From JAVBMC01 sp031552845 (GTDB lineage: Bacteria; Verrucomicrobiota; Kiritimatiellia; RFP12; DVOR01), in NCBI GenBank assembly GCA_031552845.1, contig JAVBMC010000001.1, positions 8,000-71,999 on the forward strand: 64,000 bases of DNA, read 5' to 3'. Both the position numbers and the translations under genes were made by a program. The notes under the pieces were generated by a model. The model had not been told where the DNA came from. It saw only the letters and a list, made by a program, of their open reading frames with translations, and searched no databases. Each line of letters opens with the position of its first letter. The stretch's first letter is position 1. Shown piece after piece: positions 1 through 8,493 of the stretch.

Positions 1-1
1 G

Positions 2-271
2 CGGGCGTTGGGCGAGACGATGGTGGTGTGGATGGCGGCGGGTAATTCACCGCAGATTCCGGAACCGTGGTATAATGTGCTGGCATCAGTACGCACGCTG
101 ACGGCGACGATTGCGGGTGAGATGGGTGAAGCCGATCAATCCACGGGCGCGTTGCGGTTTCATGTGCTGTTTGCATTGGCGTTTTGCCTGTTAGTGATTT
201 CCTTCGCGCTCAATGGCATGGGTGAATGGGTGGTGCGGCGTCAGCGTAAAAGATTGTCGGGGGAGGGCTAA
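2..271 (+). CDS. pstC: Phosphate ABC transporter permease PstC, C-terminal part (5' end outside window)
   Basis: The open frame runs in from the left edge and ends at a TAA at 269-271. The residues RALGETMVV followed by MAAGN are the typical conserved loop of PstC/PstA-type inner-membrane permeases (binding-protein-dependent transport family), and one further membrane segment (about residues 55-72) precedes a basic cytoplasmic tail. PstC pairs with PstA to form the phosphate channel driven by the PstB ATPase. The next gene, pstA, begins 3 nt after the stop, so the two are co-transcribed. The upstream half, and any pstS before it, lie outside the window. PstC rather than PstA is chosen because a clear PstA follows. 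Confidence 0.85.
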   Translation, partial: RALGETMVVWMAAGNSPQIPEPWYNVLASVRTLTATIAGEMGEADQSTGALRFHVLFALAFCLLVISFALNGMGEWVVRRQRKRLSGEG

Positions 272-274
272 GCG

Positions 275-1639
275 ATGATGAGGTTGAAGCTGAGGCGGTT
301 TGTGGATAAAGCGTTCTCCGTCGGCGGATGGAGCGCATTGGGGGTAGTCGCGATTTCCCTGATGATCATTCTGGGGCCGGTACTGTGGCGCGGCGCGGGT
401 GCAGTATTTTTTAAAGGTACAAGCGAACATCGGCGGATGCTATTTGAGGAGTTCAACGTCGGTGATGAAGATGCCGTTCATGCTGAGACTAAGGCGCGTG
501 AGCGGACGTTGGCCCCCGTTTGGGCGGCGTTGAAGGAGTTTGAAGAGGTCGATCTGAAACAGGCGAAGGGCGCGGAGCGTAAACGGTTGCGGGAGGATGT
601 TGCGGAGTTCAAACGCTTGCTGCGTAAGGTGGTTGGTCCATTGCCGGGTGAGGCTGTGCCGGTGCTGGCGCGTGAACGTTTCGGGCAGGCGCGGTGGGAT
701 GGTGCACAGCGGGCGATTCATGATTTGCTGAATGTGGAGGAGTGGGTGTATCCGACCGACGAGGCGGGGAATCCGTTGCCGGGCGTGTTGAAGGTGACGC
801 CGCGTAAGGCTGTGTTTGAGGGGACGTCGCTGGCGGCGGTCTTTGATACGTTGGAGGCGGATGTGGTGAAGGCGCTGCAGCCAGAGTTCACGGTGTTTTG
901 GCGTTTTTTTACGTTGGAGTCGCGGGATTCACACTTCTTCGGCGGCATTGCGGCGGAGCTGATGGGAACGTTGTGGCTGGCAATTGGGGCGTTGTTAGTG
1001 GCGGTGCCAATTGGGGTGCTGGCGGCGGTTTATTTGGCGATATTCGCGAAGGATGGGTGGATTGTGGGGACGATCCGGCTCTGCATCGGGGCATTGGCAG
1101 GGGTGCCGAGTATTGTGTTTGGTTTATTTGGACTGGCGTTCTTTGTGATGACGATGCGGGTGTCGGAGGGACGCAGCGTGCTGGCTGGTGCTTTGACGTT
1201 GGGGGTGTTGGTGCTGCCAACTGTGATTCGTACAGCGGAGGAGGCGGTTCGGGCGGTTCCGCATGGATATGTGGAGGCAGCGCTGAGTTTGGGAGCTTCG
1301 CGCTGGCGGGCGGTTTGGTCGGTGGTAGTGCCGGCAGCGTTGCCGGGTATCTTGACGGGCGTGGTGATTGGATTGGGGCGTGCTGCGGGTGAGACGGCGC
1401 CGATCATCTTTACGGCGGCGGTGAGCTTGGGGGGATTAGTGGGGATTACAGAGGTGCTGTCGCGTCCGACGCCGGCGCTGTCGTGGGGGATTTATAATTT
1501 GGTGAGCGAACACGAGGCGGCAACCGCAGTGGCGCATGTACAATATGGAATGGCTGCTTCGTTGGTTCTGCTGGTTCTGCTTTTGAATCTCGGCGCGGTT
1601 TGGCTGCGTGCGCGGGTGGGGCGCCGTCTGCGAGGGTAG
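275..1639 (+). CDS. pstA: Phosphate ABC transporter permease PstA with a large N-terminal insertion
   Basis: Inner-membrane permease of the high-affinity phosphate transporter. The C-terminal half (about residues 220-450) has the usual five to six membrane segments and the conserved cytoplasmic EAA loop (EAALSLGASRWRAVW), followed by GRAAGETAPI, diagnostic for PstA/PstC. At 454 residues it is much longer than the usual 280-300. The extra length lies between the first membrane segment (about residues 18-38) and the second (about 225), a roughly 180-residue charged, helix-rich segment expected to be periplasmic. The gene starts 3 nt after pstC. The partner ATPase gene pstB is not downstream but 55 kb away at 56,531. 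The function is secure; the role of the insertion is unknown. Confidence 0.9.
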   Translation: MMRLKLRRFVDKAFSVGGWSALGVVAISLMIILGPVLWRGAGAVFFKGTSEHRRMLFEEFNVGDEDAVHAETKARERTLAPVWAALKEFEEVDLKQAKGAERKRLREDVAEFKRLLRKVVGPLPGEAVPVLARERFGQARWDGAQRAIHDLLNVEEWVYPTDEAGNPLPGVLKVTPRKAVFEGTSLAAVFDTLEADVVKALQPEFTVFWRFFTLESRDSHFFGGIAAELMGTLWLAIGALLVAVPIGVLAAVYLAIFAKDGWIVGTIRLCIGALAGVPSIVFGLFGLAFFVMTMRVSEGRSVLAGALTLGVLVLPTVIRTAEEAVRAVPHGYVEAALSLGASRWRAVWSVVVPAALPGILTGVVIGLGRAAGETAPIIFTAAVSLGGLVGITEVLSRPTPALSWGIYNLVSEHEAATAVAHVQYGMAASLVLLVLLLNLGAVWLRARVGRRLRG

Positions 1640-1714
1640 AGGGTGTCGCTTACGGGTTTTCAGGGAGAAGGAGGCTTAGAGTGGTTTTCTCTGTTAAGGG
1701 AGGAACGTTTTTGT

Positions 1715-1720
1715 TATAAT
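1715..1720 (+). promoter_or_regulatory. Probable -10 box for glutamine synthetase III
   Basis: A perfect TATAAT lies 33 nt before the preferred ATG of the glutamine synthetase gene. The region 17 bp upstream (TGTTAA at 1692-1697) is a poor -35 match, so transcription may need an activator, as expected for a nitrogen-regulated gene. That last point is inference. Confidence 0.5.
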
Positions 1721-1753
1721 CAAGCTTTCCAGTGTAACGGATAGGTGGGTGTT

Positions 1754-3832
1754 ATGGCGGGCGAGAAGTTTATCGAGGCGTTTGCGTTTGGCGAGAATGT
1801 GTTTAGCATCAAGGTGATGCGGAGTTATTTGTCGGATCGGGCGTTTGCGTCGTTGTCGTCGGCGATTCTCAGAGGTGAGACGATCGATGTATCGCTGGCG
1901 GACGAAATTGCCGAAGCGATGAAGACTTGGGCGCTTGAGCGCGGCGCAACGCACTATACTCACTGGTTCCAACCCCTGACGGGCACCACCGCCGAAAAGC
2001 ACGACTCCTTTCTAATGCCGGATCAGGAGGGCGGAATGATTGCGTCGTTCTCGGGGACGGCACTCTCGCAAGGCGAGCCGGATGCGTCGAGCTTCCCCTC
2101 CGGCGGACTGCGCGCGACGTTTGAAGCGCGGGGGTATACCGCATGGGATCCGTCGAGCCCCGTGTTCTTAAAGGTCATTGACGGGGTGAGCGTTCTGTGT
2201 ATCCCTACGATTTTCTGCGGCTATCACGGCGAGGCGCTGGATAAGAAGACGCCTTTGTTACGCTCTCACGTCGCGCTCATTGGACAGGTCAACCGCATGG
2301 CGGGACTGTTCGGGATTGATCCGGCAGTGAGACCTTTCGCGACATTGGGCGTGGAGCAGGAGTACTTTCTGGTCGATAGCGAAGACTACTTCCGCCGTCA
2401 AGATTTGATGCTCACAGGGCGGACATTGTTCGGCTGCCGGCCGACGCGGCACCAGCAGATGTCGGATCACTACTTTGGGCGTATCCGTCCGCGGATTCTC
2501 AACTTCATGGCCGAGCTGGATGCGGAGCTTTGGAAGCTCGGCGTACCGGCTAAGACGCGCCATAACGAGGCGGCACCGGGGCAGTTCGAGATTGCGGCGG
2601 TGTTTGAAGACCAGAACCTCGCCATTGATCATAACATGGTGTGCATGCAAGTGCTGCAAGAGGTGGCCGAGCGTCATGGCCTTGTCTGCCTGTTGCACGA
2701 GAAACCTTTTAGCGGTGTGAACGGGTCGGGCAAGCATAACAATTTCTCCATCACCGGCCCTGATGGTAAGAATTGGCTCTCGCCAGGCAGTACCCCGCAC
2801 GATAATGCGAAGTTCCTGATGACGCTGTGCGCCATCGTCAAGGCAGTCGATGTGTGGGCGGATTTACTGCGGGCGACTGTGGCCAGCGCGGGCAATGAGC
2901 ACCGCTTGGGCGGACACGAAGCACCGCCGCCGATCCTTTCGATTTACCTCGGCGCGCAGTTGACGGATTTGGTGCAACAGATCATTGCCAACGGCAGTGC
3001 TACCAGTACCAAGGTCGCCGCGGCGTTGCAGTTCGGCGTGCCGATGATTCCACCACTGTCGCGCGAAGCGACTGACCGCAACCGTACCTCGCCCTTTGCG
3101 TATACCGGCAATAAGTTCGAGTTCCGCGCGGTCGGCTCCAGCCAAAGCTGCTCCACGCCCAACGTCATTCTTAACACCACCATTGCTTGGGCGATTGATG
3201 AGCTCTGCACCGCGGTGGAGAAACGTACGGCCAAGGGTGAATCTTTCCCGACGGCACTGCGCAAGGTGCTCAGCGACAACTTCAAGAAGCACAGCCGCAT
3301 CCTCTTTGATGGGGATAACTACTCGGTATCGTGGCGCAAGGAGGCCGCCAAGCGCGGACTTTCTTCCACGGCTTCGACTGTGGAGGCGTTGAAGGCTTTC
3401 ATCACACCGGAGAGCTTCAAGCTGTTTGCCAAGTATAACGTGTTCTCCATGCGCGAACTAGTGTCACGTCAGGAAATCTACACCGAGCTTTATTGCAAGT
3501 CAATCGCAATTGAGGCAGGTTGCGGACTTGATATGGCACGTACGCAGTTCCTCCCGGCGGCGGTGGCGTATGCCGACGAGTGGGCCGAGTCGCCCACAGT
3601 AAAAAAGAGTCCTACGCTGAAGAAGATGGCAGGGCGGGTCTCTCAACTGGCGGGGGATTTGGGCATGGCAATCGTGGCGTTGGAAAAGGCGGCGGATGAA
3701 CCCGATTCCTCCTATGCGGCACGGTTGAAGGCGTTGGAACGTACGCGTGAAATCATTGACGAGCTTGAAGCGCTGATGCCTGCGGCCACGTGGCCGGTGC
3801 CGACCTATACGGAGATGTTCTTCATGCTGTAG
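1754..3832 (+). CDS. glnN: Glutamine synthetase type III (GSIII)
   Basis: Catalyses ATP-dependent formation of glutamine from glutamate and ammonia in the cytoplasm. The size (692 residues) and the N-terminal stretch around THWFQPLTG and EKHDSF identify the GSIII/GlnN family of Bacteroidetes, cyanobacteria and other anaerobes rather than the 450-residue GSI. Further hallmarks are GVEQEYFLVD, RHNEAAPGQFE, NGSGKHNNFS, AGNEHRLGGHEAPP and RNRTSPFAYTGNKFEFRAVG, which make up the glutamate-ATP-metal site. An in-frame GTG occurs at 1745, but ATG at 1754 has the better-spaced purine-rich ribosome site (GGTGGG). The gene stands alone between pstA and an intrinsic terminator. Confidence 0.95.
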   Translation: MAGEKFIEAFAFGENVFSIKVMRSYLSDRAFASLSSAILRGETIDVSLADEIAEAMKTWALERGATHYTHWFQPLTGTTAEKHDSFLMPDQEGGMIASFSGTALSQGEPDASSFPSGGLRATFEARGYTAWDPSSPVFLKVIDGVSVLCIPTIFCGYHGEALDKKTPLLRSHVALIGQVNRMAGLFGIDPAVRPFATLGVEQEYFLVDSEDYFRRQDLMLTGRTLFGCRPTRHQQMSDHYFGRIRPRILNFMAELDAELWKLGVPAKTRHNEAAPGQFEIAAVFEDQNLAIDHNMVCMQVLQEVAERHGLVCLLHEKPFSGVNGSGKHNNFSITGPDGKNWLSPGSTPHDNAKFLMTLCAIVKAVDVWADLLRATVASAGNEHRLGGHEAPPPILSIYLGAQLTDLVQQIIANGSATSTKVAAALQFGVPMIPPLSREATDRNRTSPFAYTGNKFEFRAVGSSQSCSTPNVILNTTIAWAIDELCTAVEKRTAKGESFPTALRKVLSDNFKKHSRILFDGDNYSVSWRKEAAKRGLSSTASTVEALKAFITPESFKLFAKYNVFSMRELVSRQEIYTELYCKSIAIEAGCGLDMARTQFLPAAVAYADEWAESPTVKKSPTLKKMAGRVSQLAGDLGMAIVALEKAADEPDSSYAARLKALERTREIIDELEALMPAATWPVPTYTEMFFML

Positions 3833-3859
3833 AGGCAAAGTGACGCAACTATCTGAACA

Positions 3860-3895
3860 AGAGCCCGGGAGGTTAAGCTTCCCGGGCTCTTTGTT
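3860..3895 (+). terminator. Intrinsic terminator after glnN
   Basis: An 11-bp perfect stem (AGAGCCCGGGA pairing with TCCCGGGCTCT) with a 9-nt loop is followed by a T-rich tract (TTGTTT). It lies 27 nt after the glutamine synthetase stop codon. Confidence 0.9.
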
Positions 3896-3910
3896 TGCTG
3901 AGGTTTACTC

Positions 3911-3939
3911 TTGCTTTGCGGGCCGTTTTCTGCTTTAAT
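3911..3939 (+). promoter_or_regulatory. Sigma70-type promoter for the DUF2339 gene
   Basis: TTGCTT (3911-3916), a 17-bp spacer and TTTAAT (3934-3939). The ATG at 3976 follows with a GGAGAGG ribosome site, giving a leader of about 30 nt. Confidence 0.55.
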
Positions 3940-3975
3940 AGTCAGAATTGTTGAGGCATAGGAGAGGATACGGCT

Positions 3976-6900
3976 ATGTTAGAGTTCTTTGGGTTTGTTA
4001 TTACGATCGTGCTGGTGGTGCGGGTATTGAAACGCGTACAAGAATTGACGAAGGAGATTGATGGGCAGAAGATATTGCTGCATCAGTTGCTTGGAGAATT
4101 CCGTCGGAGAGATGCGAAGAAAGAAAAGCCGGCGCCGATTATAGAGGAAGGGCCTGCGCCGCAGGGTACGCCGCCATCCGCCTTGGACGTTGAGGGTGAC
4201 GTTGTGCCGTGGCAAAAACCGGTGGGAACATTTGTAAATCCGCCGGTAGGAACATGCGAGCCGATAGAGCCCAAACTTGTGCGGCCAACGCCTGAACCAA
4301 TTGCCGCTATGCCGGTGGAGCCGGAGAAACCGAAAGTGCCGGAGCCGGTGCGCGAAGAGCCGAAGGTCGCTCAGCCGTATCAGGAGTATCGGGAGCCAGT
4401 ACGGCCATTGACGTTTGACGATATGCCACAGCCGACACCTTTGGAGGTGTTTATGCAGAAGGCGCTTGCACAGGCGCGGGCATTCTTGTTTAAGGAGGGG
4501 GTGCTGTGGGTGATGTTGGGGAGCGGGGTGCTGTTGTTCGGTATTGTGTTTTTGATTCACTACAGTATCTCGCAGGGGTGGATATCGATGGAGAGGCGCT
4601 TGATGGGCTCTGCGGCGTTGGGATTGGCACTGGCAGGGTTGGGGATTTGGCTGCGTCCGCGGCGGCGGCTCTATGCCCTGTTATTGCAGGGGTGCGGTTT
4701 GAGCGTGGTGTATTTGACGACGGTTGCGGCGGCGCGGGTGGAGCCGGTGCTGTTGGGGTCGGTCACGGCATTGTCGGTGCTGTCGGTGCTGGTGGTGGTA
4801 ACGGCGGGGTTGGCGGTGTGGCAGAATGCACGGGTTGTGGCGCATGTGGCGGTGACGGCGGGATTCTTTGCGCCGTTACTGGTGTCACAGGGGAGCAAGG
4901 ATTTCGTGGGGCTGTTCGCCTTCTATCTGCTGCTGAATCTCGGTATCCTCGCGGTGACGTATGTGAAGCCGTGGCGGCGCTTATGCATCACAGGATTCTC
5001 GCTGACGTTCGGTTTGTTCGCCATGTGGGTGATTAAGGATTATCAGGCGGTGCCGGAGATTTTCAACCGAAGTTTTGCGTTCCTGTGCGCGTACTATGGA
5101 TTGTATGTGTTCATGGGGGCGCGGTCGCTGCCGCCGGAGAGCGAGGGAAAGGAAGGGCGTATTTCGACGGACGTCACACTGACACTGCTGGCACCGTTGT
5201 GCTTCCTGTCGCTGGCGTGTAAGATGGTGTATACGCCGCACTTGCTGACGGCACTGTTCATGAGTTGCGGCGCACTGTATGCGATGTTGAGCTGGGTGCT
5301 GCGCGGGCGGGGGCAGGGCTTTGTAATGCTGCTGCGGGCGCAGGCGATCGTGTGCTTGAATATCGGTGGCATACTGCTGTTGCGTGATGTTGACCCGACT
5401 GTGCTGAAGATGCGGGTGATTGTGGCGATGGTGTGGGCTGTTGAAGGAGCTGTGCTGTACGTCACGGGTCGGCGCCTGGGCCGGGTGGAGACGTGGGGCT
5501 TCGGCGTGCTCGCATGGATAATTGCGGGAGGCTTGTGCGTCTGGAATATGGCGATGGGATTCTTCTCGGCGCCGCTGTACTACTCGCCGGAGTTTCTTGT
5601 CTGCTTAGTGCTGGCGGGCAGTTTGATGGGCGCGGCGGCATTGAGTCCGGAGGAACGTCAGCCTAAGGATGTGCTGAAGGACTTTGGCTTGCCGGTGCCG
5701 TTGGTGGTGTGCGGGCTCTGGGTGATAGGGTTGTCGCTCGCGGCGGAGTTTGTGATTGTGTTTAACCGTGAAGGTTTCACGACCGCAGGGTATTGGCTAT
5801 TGATTGCTTCAAGCGCATTGGTATTGATCTCGGCGGTGGCGTGCAAGTGCGTGCCGAAGTTAGGGCGGTTGACGCTGTCCGGCAAGGAGGACGAGCCTGC
5901 GCTGGTGAGCTTTGCGATGCTGCCGGCGTTTGCGGCAGCAGTGTTGGTGGTACGGTTCTTTGCGGGCAACCTGCTGATGTTGGAGGCTGGGGGTTATGGA
6001 ATGGCAGGGACGGCCGGAGAGTTGTGGTCAGTTGCGATATTTCTCGCGGCGACAGGGCTGTTATTCGTGCCGCAAGTGGCACAACTATTCTCGCAACCGA
6101 CCTGTTTAACGCATGGAACGTTTAACGTGTGGCTGCGGCGGATATGGACGGCCGTGGCGTTTGCCTTTGCGGGCAACCTTTTGGGACTGCTCAGCAGTGA
6201 CATGGTCACCTTCGGGGTGTTGATACGTGCTCCGGTGGTATTGTTAGCACTGACTGTGATGTGCTATCCCGCAGTGTTGGAACGGGTGCCGTTCTGGCGC
6301 GAGCGCACGGCGGGCGATGTGGTGATGCCGCTGCTGGCGGCGGGTACGCTGTTGCAGATTCCGTCCTTGTTGGTGTCGGATGGCGGCATTCAAGGTTTCT
6401 ATTGGCCGCTGATCAGTCCCGTGGATTGCATGGGCATCGTGGTCATCTGCATGCCGATGTTGTATTACTATAAACTCAAGACCGCAGAGGAGCCGGGGAG
6501 CGGAAGCAAGCTGGCGGCGGGCTTGGGCGTGCTGCTCTTTGTGCTGCTCAATGTGATTGTCGCACGTTGCGTTCACGCCTTCGCGGACGTGTGGTTTACA
6601 TTGGATGACATGTTCGCCAGCGGAATATTCCAGACGGCAGCAGCAGTGACATGGGGTGTGGTCGGCATCGGCACGATGGTCATTGCCTACCGCTTGAAGA
6701 ACCGCCTGCCGTGGATTATGGGTGCAGTACTCGTCATCGCGGATGTGTTGAAGCTCTTCCTCATTGACCTTTCAAAGACAGGCACGCTTGAACGGATTGT
6801 CTCCTTCGTTATTGTCGGCTTGCTGTTGATTGGCGTGGGTTACTTTGCTCCGTTGCCACCGCGCAAGCGGACGGAGGAGGATAGCGCTGAACCTTCTTAA
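3976..6900 (+). CDS. DUF2339-type polytopic membrane protein
   Basis: A 974-residue predicted inner-membrane protein. It begins with one hydrophobic helix (residues about 3-20) and a short amphipathic or coiled segment, continues with a Pro/Glu-rich linker (about 55-155), and then runs as some two dozen membrane helices to a charged cytoplasmic tail. This architecture (N-terminal helix, proline-rich linker, very many membrane segments of about 30-residue period) is that of the DUF2339 family, whose function is unknown. It has its own promoter and is closed by a terminator, so it is monocistronic. Codons ending in G dominate. The family call rests on architecture and overall feel rather than a unique motif. 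Confidence 0.7.
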   Translation: MLEFFGFVITIVLVVRVLKRVQELTKEIDGQKILLHQLLGEFRRRDAKKEKPAPIIEEGPAPQGTPPSALDVEGDVVPWQKPVGTFVNPPVGTCEPIEPKLVRPTPEPIAAMPVEPEKPKVPEPVREEPKVAQPYQEYREPVRPLTFDDMPQPTPLEVFMQKALAQARAFLFKEGVLWVMLGSGVLLFGIVFLIHYSISQGWISMERRLMGSAALGLALAGLGIWLRPRRRLYALLLQGCGLSVVYLTTVAAARVEPVLLGSVTALSVLSVLVVVTAGLAVWQNARVVAHVAVTAGFFAPLLVSQGSKDFVGLFAFYLLLNLGILAVTYVKPWRRLCITGFSLTFGLFAMWVIKDYQAVPEIFNRSFAFLCAYYGLYVFMGARSLPPESEGKEGRISTDVTLTLLAPLCFLSLACKMVYTPHLLTALFMSCGALYAMLSWVLRGRGQGFVMLLRAQAIVCLNIGGILLLRDVDPTVLKMRVIVAMVWAVEGAVLYVTGRRLGRVETWGFGVLAWIIAGGLCVWNMAMGFFSAPLYYSPEFLVCLVLAGSLMGAAALSPEERQPKDVLKDFGLPVPLVVCGLWVIGLSLAAEFVIVFNREGFTTAGYWLLIASSALVLISAVACKCVPKLGRLTLSGKEDEPALVSFAMLPAFAAAVLVVRFFAGNLLMLEAGGYGMAGTAGELWSVAIFLAATGLLFVPQVAQLFSQPTCLTHGTFNVWLRRIWTAVAFAFAGNLLGLLSSDMVTFGVLIRAPVVLLALTVMCYPAVLERVPFWRERTAGDVVMPLLAAGTLLQIPSLLVSDGGIQGFYWPLISPVDCMGIVVICMPMLYYYKLKTAEEPGSGSKLAAGLGVLLFVLLNVIVARCVHAFADVWFTLDDMFASGIFQTAAAVTWGVVGIGTMVIAYRLKNRLPWIMGAVLVIADVLKLFLIDLSKTGTLERIVSFVIVGLLLIGVGYFAPLPPRKRTEEDSAEPS

Positions 6901-6920
6901 TGAGGATTGCAGATGGAGGG

Positions 6921-6947
6921 GCCTCGCGGGTAACCGCGGGGCTTTTC
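6921..6947 (+). terminator. Intrinsic terminator after the DUF2339 gene
   Basis: Stem GCCTCGCGG / CCGCGGGGC (one G-U pair) with a 4-nt loop, followed by TTTTCT. Confidence 0.8.
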
Positions 6948-6954
6948 TATTGGA

Positions 6955-6983
6955 TTGACGCGAGGGGTGGGTTTTGCTAGACT
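6955..6983 (+). promoter_or_regulatory. Promoter of the PBP2-RodA operon
   Basis: TTGACG (6955-6960), a 17-bp spacer and TAGACT (6978-6983). The TTG of the -35 box is also the first in-frame start-like codon of the next gene, so that upstream start can be ruled out and the ATG at 7009 preferred. Confidence 0.7.
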
Positions 6984-7008
6984 GTGTGGATATTATTGGC
7001 GTAGTGTA

Positions 7009-8493
7009 ATGCAGTTTGTTTTTCTACTTTGTTTGTTCTTGGGCGCGGGCGTGATTGCTTTCGGGCGGGGCGGTGGCGTACGCGCGAAGCGCGGGGTGTG
7101 GGCTGTACGGGTGTTGGCGTTGTTGTTGGCGGCGGGGTTCGTGGGGGTGTGTTTGGCGCAGGCACAGTGGCAGGTGTGGGGCTTCCGCGATGTGCGGTTT
7201 GTGCGGTTCTACAGCCGGTATAATAAGCGGGTGGAATCGAATGCGCCGAGGGTGGTGCGGGGGGCGATTTTGGATTGGCGGGGGCGGGTGTTGGTGGCGC
7301 CGGATTTGAATGATGATTGGAATCGGCGGTCGTTGCTGGGGATTGCGGGGGTACATCCGATTGGGTACTTCAACCGGCAGTATGGGTTGTCAGGGGTGGA
7401 GCGGGTGTTGGATGTGAGGCTTTTGACAGTGCCGCAGGGGGTGAGCGCGGGGGTGGGGAAGAAGCTGTTGGAAGCGGAGTCGGTGTCGTTGTCGTTGGAT
7501 GCGCGGCTGCAGGGGTTTGCGTATGATTGTTTGGAGGGGCGCAGGGGGGCGGTGGTGGTAGCGAGGCCACAGACGGGGGAGTTGTTGGCGTTGGTGAGTT
7601 CGCCGGGGTTTGATCCGGGGGATGTGAAGGGGGCTTGGCGCGATGATGCGGAGGGTGCGGCGTTTAATCGGGCGTTGCAGGGGCTGTATCCGCCGGGGTC
7701 GGCGTTCAAGGTATTTGTCGCGGCGTTGGCGGCGGAGCAGGGGAAGAGTTGGTCGTTTGCGTGTCCGGGCGAGGGGTGGCGGGTGAATGCGAGTTCGCCG
7801 TGGATTCGGGATAGTGAGTTTTATGCGGCACAAAGGGAGGGGCGGAGCTGGAAGGGTTGGGGGCGGATTGGTTTGGAGGATGCGTTGGTGCATTCGTCGA
7901 ATGTGTTCTTTGCACAGTTGGGGGTGGCGTTGGGGGGTGATGTGGTGGCGTCGGCGGCGGAGAGGTTGTTTGCGCCGTTTGTGGTACTGGCGTGCGGGGA
8001 GGCTTCAATGGGAACGGCGCGCCCGGTGTTGCCGGATTTTCGGGCGAAGCCGGGGCAGTTGGCTTATGGGGCGATCGGGCAGGGTGAGGTGTTGCTGACG
8101 CCGTTGCATGTGGCGTTGTTGACGGGGGCGGTGGCGAATGGCGGGGTGTTGCAGCCGCCGTCGTTGGAGCCGGTGAAGAGGGGTGAAAAGCAGAATGGGG
8201 TGAGGTTGTTTTCGGAGGCGGCGGCACGGAAGGTGGCGGGGTATATGCGGCAGGCGGTGGTGCGGGGGACGGGGCGCGGGGCGGATGTGGCGGGATTATC
8301 GGTGTGCGGGAAGACGGGGACAGCGCAGACGAAGGGGGAGGATCATGCGTGGTTTACGTGTTTCGCGCCGGAGAGGAATCCGCAGCTGGTGGTGACGGTG
8401 TTGGTGGAGCATGGGGGTTTTGGCGCGGCGGCGGCGGTGCCGGTGGCGAAGAAGGTGTTGGTTGAGGCGAAGCGGTTGAAGTTGGTGGATTGA
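7009..8493 (+). CDS. Penicillin-binding protein 2-like peptidoglycan transpeptidase
   Basis: A membrane-anchored periplasmic DD-transpeptidase that cross-links peptidoglycan during elongation or division. All three penicillin-binding signatures are visible: SxxK (PPGSAFKV, nucleophile Ser about residue 231), SxN (HSSNVFF, about 300) and KTG (CGKTGTAQ, about 435). The N-terminus has two hydrophobic segments (about 1-16 and 30-47), the second anchoring the periplasmic domain. At 494 residues it is shorter than E. coli PBP2 (633) and has a reduced N-terminal pedestal. The stop overlaps the start of a RodA/FtsW polymerase gene, the usual partner, so the two make a synthase pair. Whether it serves elongation (MrdA) or division (FtsI) cannot be decided here. 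Codon use is extremely G-rich. Confidence 0.88.
   Translation: MQFVFLLCLFLGAGVIAFGRGGGVRAKRGVWAVRVLALLLAAGFVGVCLAQAQWQVWGFRDVRFVRFYSRYNKRVESNAPRVVRGAILDWRGRVLVAPDLNDDWNRRSLLGIAGVHPIGYFNRQYGLSGVERVLDVRLLTVPQGVSAGVGKKLLEAESVSLSLDARLQGFAYDCLEGRRGAVVVARPQTGELLALVSSPGFDPGDVKGAWRDDAEGAAFNRALQGLYPPGSAFKVFVAALAAEQGKSWSFACPGEGWRVNASSPWIRDSEFYAAQREGRSWKGWGRIGLEDALVHSSNVFFAQLGVALGGDVVASAAERLFAPFVVLACGEASMGTARPVLPDFRAKPGQLAYGAIGQGEVLLTPLHVALLTGAVANGGVLQPPSLEPVKRGEKQNGVRLFSEAAARKVAGYMRQAVVRGTGRGADVAGLSVCGKTGTAQTKGEDHAWFTCFAPERNPQLVVTVLVEHGGFGAAAAVPVAKKVLVEAKRLKLVD

Noticed and set aside
6955..7008. Upstream TTG start for the PBP2-like protein
   Set aside because: This TTG is part of a well-formed -35 box (TTGACG-N17-TAGACT), so it is not on the transcript.
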